The position numbers and the translations under genes are program-made. The notes under the pieces were generated by a model. The model had not been told where the DNA came from, did no database searches, and saw only the letters and a program-made list of their open reading frames with translations. This document shows positions 58,207 to 64,000 of a stretch of 64,000 nt of DNA, in pieces. The stretch is from Tolypeutes matacus. Taxonomy: Eukaryota; Chordata; Mammalia; Cingulata; Chlamyphoridae. Position 1 is the first letter of the stretch; every line of letters begins with the position of its first letter. Location: positions 384,297 to 448,296 of the forward strand of contig JAKSZT010054305.1 in assembly GCA_026826555.1 (NCBI GenBank), read 5' to 3'.

Positions 58207-58429
58207 CTCTTTCTCCAGGAACCATTGCACTAATATGAGAACTACTGTTACCGTCTGCCTCTTTTCTTACTGGCCTGGGCTCCTTTCTTTCAACTTCCCA
58301 CAACACCTAGAGAAATAGCCCTTTCATTATTTCTTCCTGAGCTGTGGATAGGCCAGATTAGTACAAGCTGCCAACAAATACACGGAAGTTACGGCATATA
58401 TAACCGAGAAGACAATTATGGTGCATAGA

Positions 58430-58790
58430 AATCCATACTATTTTTCTCTTACTTCCTTCGGCATTTTACTCAAATGTCATCTTCTCTGAGACGCCTTCTT
58501 TGGCCTCATTAAATAAAACTGCAACCCGCCCCGCCCCCCAAGCATATACTTCCTACTCCTTTTATTTTTCTCCTTAACGCTGATATACTGTTTTACTATT
58601 TATCACACACACACACACACACACACACACCCGTAGAATATAAGCATCATGCAGGCAATGATTTTTGTCTTGTCTTCACTGCTGTATCCCCACCTCCTAG
58701 GCTAAGGCCCAGTACTTAGTAGGCAATCATCGGCCACTCGTTGCTTTCCCAGACCCTTATCAGGCGTCCCTCTCTGCCGGATTTAATGGA
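58430..58790 (+). repeat. L2 3' end with (CA)n
   Basis: ctgagacgccttctttggcc and aatataagcatcatgcaggc match the L2 3' part. A CA repeat lies at about 58604-58631. Confidence 0.65.
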
Positions 58791-59454
58791 CAGCTAGCTG
58801 TCTCATTTCCTATTCTTCACAAGAACTTATCCAACAAAAGGACACAGGACCAGGACCTTAAAACTGTTGGCTAAATCAATTTCAGGCAGAAAAAGCAACT
58901 ATGGGACCATCAACTGAATAAGAGAGCTATTCAAATGTGTAACAGACCTGACCTAGTCTCTGGACTTCGCTGATCTACCTCCTTTTCTCATAGAGAACCC
59001 AATCCTCCACCTAATTTTGAGAGGTGGAGGAGGCTCAGATAGAGACAACTCTGGATACCCCTTTCCTCCTCTGGAATTACTCCTATCAGATCTGCCAGAA
59101 TGCATCAATTGTCTGAGACACAAATCTATCATAGCACTTAGAAATCATCTACTGTCGTTTAAGATCTTGTGCTGGGTATAATGGAGGATATAGAGATAAA
59201 TCAGGACCAGTCCCTGCCCTAAGGTAGCTGTCTGTGGTTTCGGCTAGAGGTCAAATTACACATACACACACAACTATGACACAGGTTGAAGTGTCTTCAA
59301 AGAGTTAAGGATAGACTGCCATAAAAGTTAGGAGGAATCACATCTAGGTGGAAAAAAATGTAAGTTATGTCATCTCTTTGGTCCTTTCCTTCACAGATCT
59401 GACTTGTAAAATCTTAACTGTGCAAAATCTATGTTTTCTTCCATGTCCAAGTGG

Positions 59455-59600
59455 TGTAATTTAGGAGAAAACTCTGAAATAAGAGTCAGAAGACCCAAGT
59501 TCTAGTCCCAGCTCTGTCACTAAATAAAGCTTCAGATTACAAATATGGAACACTGGAGTTGGTCTCTTAAAGTCCTTTTCAACTCTTCTATAATCACATC
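59455..59600 (+). repeat. MIR SINE fragment
   Basis: aagagtcagaagacccaagt, tctagtcccagctctgtcac: the MIR 5' half. Confidence 0.75.
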
Positions 59601-60404
59601 CTTCCTGAGCAACCTTTCTCCCCAACACCTGTCACGTAATTAATCTCAGGCTACCTTTTTCATTCAAGTCTGAACTGCTTACACAGATGTATTAATATTC
59701 GTTAGAATACAATTTGTTCATCTACAGATTAGTAATTCTATTAGCTTTATGTTAATGGAGTAATGTAAGCATGCCAAGAAAATACTAGGTGGTAATCAGG
59801 AGAATCAAGGAAGAGTATGAGTTTTCCTTTGCAGTATTTTTTAAACTTGATTCTGCTTTTTTATTTTTACTAATGATATTCCTAATACTTCATCTCAGTA
59901 TTTACTCACCTGGCTCTCCTTCTGCCTTTCTAATGTGTAGTGAACAGTGTTGTGAAAGTGTTTTACAGCATTTTCTTTTTCTCACTCTCTTACTTAAGCA
60001 ATAGCTCTTCACTGCTTATTAACTAATCTCAAATTCTTGCCTGCTAGTAACAATTTCATACATGTGTCCATCTTGTTGTCTCTCCAATTACATAAGCTTG
60101 AAGAGGCAGACTGTCAACTTTCTTCCTATCCCCCAGGTCAAACAAATGGTTATATTTACATTGAGAAGTTACTTTTGTAATTTAATGTTTAAGCTCTCAA
60201 TTTTTTTGTTTTGTTTGCCAAAATTTATCAGTAACTTGTTTATGTTTACAGAACAGGCCTATGTTATGTAACTTGAGAAAGTGTAATCAAAGTAGTATGC
60301 AAAATTTTGAGAAGGCAGGCTTTGGGATGCTGTTTAAGCAACTCAAAATAAAGGTAAATTCCAAATATTTAGGTGGTTATTAGATACACTTTCCCCACCT
60401 GTAC

Positions 60405-60842
60405 GATGTATGTTCAAATTATTCACTGCAGTCTTGTTCATAATAGCAAAAGATTGGAAATAACCCACATATCCATAGAAACAGGGCAACTTACATAAAT
60501 TATAGCTCATCATACAATGGAACACTTTGCAGAGAAATAAAAAAAGAGTGAAGCAGCTTTCTATTATATTGGTATGGACAAGTCTAAATTATGGTGAGAA
60601 AACCAGGTACAGAATTTACTAAATAGTATGCTTCCATTTGCATATAAAAGGGGGTAGGAAAGAACACATTCATATCCCTGCCTGTATATATATAAAAAAT
60701 ATCTTTGGAAGTATATAAGGCAGGTAATAGCAGTGCCTGTTTGGGGAAGGTGATAGGAACTGGGTATTGAGGTGGGAAGATTTGTCACAGTATAGCTTTC
60801 TACATTTACTGATTTTTTAAAACTATGTGAATATATTGTTTA
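60405..60842 (+). mobile_element. Old LINE-1 3' fragment
   Basis: cataatagcaaaagattgga, tacaatggaacactttgcag and gtatgcttccatttgcatat follow an L1M-type 3' end. It is cut by the SINE at 60843-61003. Confidence 0.7.
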
Positions 60843-61003
60843 TCCCCCCCTCCATGGCTGTATGCTCATTGTTTCCACTTGTTGTCTGCTCACCCTGTCT
60901 GCTCTTTGAGTCCACTTATCTTCTTTAGGAGGCTCAGGGAACCGAACCCAGAACCTCCCAGGTGGGAAGTGGGCTCCCAATGCTTGTGCCACATCTGCTC
61001 CCC
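60843..61003 (-). mobile_element. Long-type SINE, diverged copy
   Basis: Target duplication tatattgttta at 60832-60842 and 61004-61014. The body (tctgctctttgagtccactt) differs clearly from the other long copies, so this is an older subfamily. Confidence 0.85.
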
Positions 61004-61374
61004 TATATTGTTTATTAAAAATATTCACCCAGTAAGTCTTATCACATGACAAGCAAAATACTGTATCACCAATGTAATCATGAACAGTGAGAGGCACATG
61101 GTGAGTGCTCAATAAATATTGGCATTAATTAGGAATAGATGGATTGCAGTAAAAAATGGAATAGGGGAGCTACTGACTTTCTACCATTCCCACAGAAATT
61201 TAGGTCTATGCCTCATATATATCCCATGAAAAATACATGCATGTTTTTTACAGTGTGTATTTATTACTTTTGTAATTGAAAAAAAATTATTGAGACAAAG
61301 ATACCTCCTTTGGTGAGGCAACTGCATGAGGTAAGTAGAAACATGAAAGAGCCTAGGAAACAAATGGCAAGCCA

Positions 61375-61979
61375 AGAAGATTTTGTAGAAATTTATTCAC
61401 TGTGAGAAACAAAATATGAGAACAATGGTTGCAGAAGACAAATGAACCTAAAGTGGTGGCATTTTTGAAAAACCAAATGGTTCCCTCCCAGATCTTAAAT
61501 TTCTGGGCACACACACTCCTTGCTTGGGAGTTCCAATGTCCAAGAAAAATGGGGGATGGCTAAGAGTTTGGTAGGGCTGAGTAAAAAACGTTATCTTATT
61601 ACCACCCCATTCCTTTCTAGCAAAATGGATTCAAAGGTAGCGGGGAGGAGAGAGAGAAATATTCAATGAATTTACTACATGAATGTTCATTACTGAGCTT
61701 TCATTTGTTCCTTGAAATATCTAAGGTGAGAAGGCAAGGCAACTATGACAACCACAACCTTAGTCACCTTGAGAAGATGAGAAGTCCACATAGACAAAGA
61801 AGTTTAGATATTTCGATTAGCCATAGTAGAAGAGAAAAGGACACTAGATTTTAGAACAGGGAGAGTCAAACAGAAATCTGAAGGGTAGCTGGGAGGAGTC
61901 AGGGAGTTAGGAGGAGGATATAGAGACTAATTCTCTGGAAGAAAATATGGTGATTGCCCCTACACACAAAAGGGGGTTC
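61375..61979 (-). other. COPA: COPA 3' UTR
   Basis: From the base after the stop codon to a poly(A) signal at 61392-61397. The exact end is inferred. Confidence 0.65.
61392..61397 (-). terminator. COPA: COPA poly(A) signal
   Basis: TTTATT on + reads AATAAA on - (GTGAATAAATTTC context), about 585 bases past the stop. Confidence 0.65.

Positions 61980-64000
<2,021 letters not shown>

Larger units (their letters stand above)
58111..61374. other. Spacer between PEX19 and COPA
   Basis: 3.3 kb without a gene. It holds a tetranucleotide repeat, an L2 end with a CA repeat, a MIR, an L1 fragment and a long-type SINE. Bases about 59600-60400 look unique. Confidence 0.65.

Overview
The window is nuclear DNA of a placental mammal and carries a block that matches the human 1q23 gene order PEA15 - DCAF8 - PEX19 - COPA. 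The host looks like a xenarthran, more probably a sloth or anteater than an armadillo. It is full of tRNA-Ala-derived SINEs of the DAS type, with heads like 'ggaagcggctgtggctcaat' and tails like 'ggggggataaatgaataaa'. The LINE-1 3' ends and the ancient MIR, L2 and hAT copies are those of any placental mammal. The species call is inference from repeat style only.

Layout, on + coordinates. Bases 1 to about 1445 are the probable 3' UTR of PEA15 (+ strand), ending at an AATAAA at 1417-1422. DCAF8 (- strand) runs from its poly(A) signal at 2707-2712 to a CpG-rich promoter near 42.0-42.3 kb. Its 12 coding exons were all assembled with GT-AG junctions and give a full protein of 596 residues. From 42.3 to 52.1 kb is a gene-free interval with L2 copies in both orientations, an antisense class III (ERV-L type) retrovirus remnant, a hAT with an L1 end inside it, and a dimeric SINE. 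PEX19 (- strand, 52.1-58.0 kb) is complete in 8 exons, 299 residues, ending in the farnesylation box CLIM. From 58.1 to 61.4 kb is a second repeat-rich spacer. The last 2.6 kb holds the four 3'-most coding exons of COPA (- strand), which continues beyond base 64000.

The three minus-strand genes have no common pathway visible here: a CUL4-DDB1 substrate receptor (DCAF8), a peroxisomal membrane-protein chaperone (PEX19) and a COPI coat subunit (COPA). Each has its own poly(A) signal. PEX19 and DCAF8 each have a CpG-rich 5' end with a YY1-type AAGATGGC motif that contains an ATG. PEA15 and DCAF8 are convergent (tail to tail).

I see no undescribed gene system. The most unusual structures are non-coding: a fold-back inverted repeat with arms of about 127 bp in a PEX19 intron, a 25-bp minisatellite that seems to have grown out of a SINE body in a DCAF8 intron, and three SINE dimers, two of them clearly and one less clearly bounded by a single target-site duplication.
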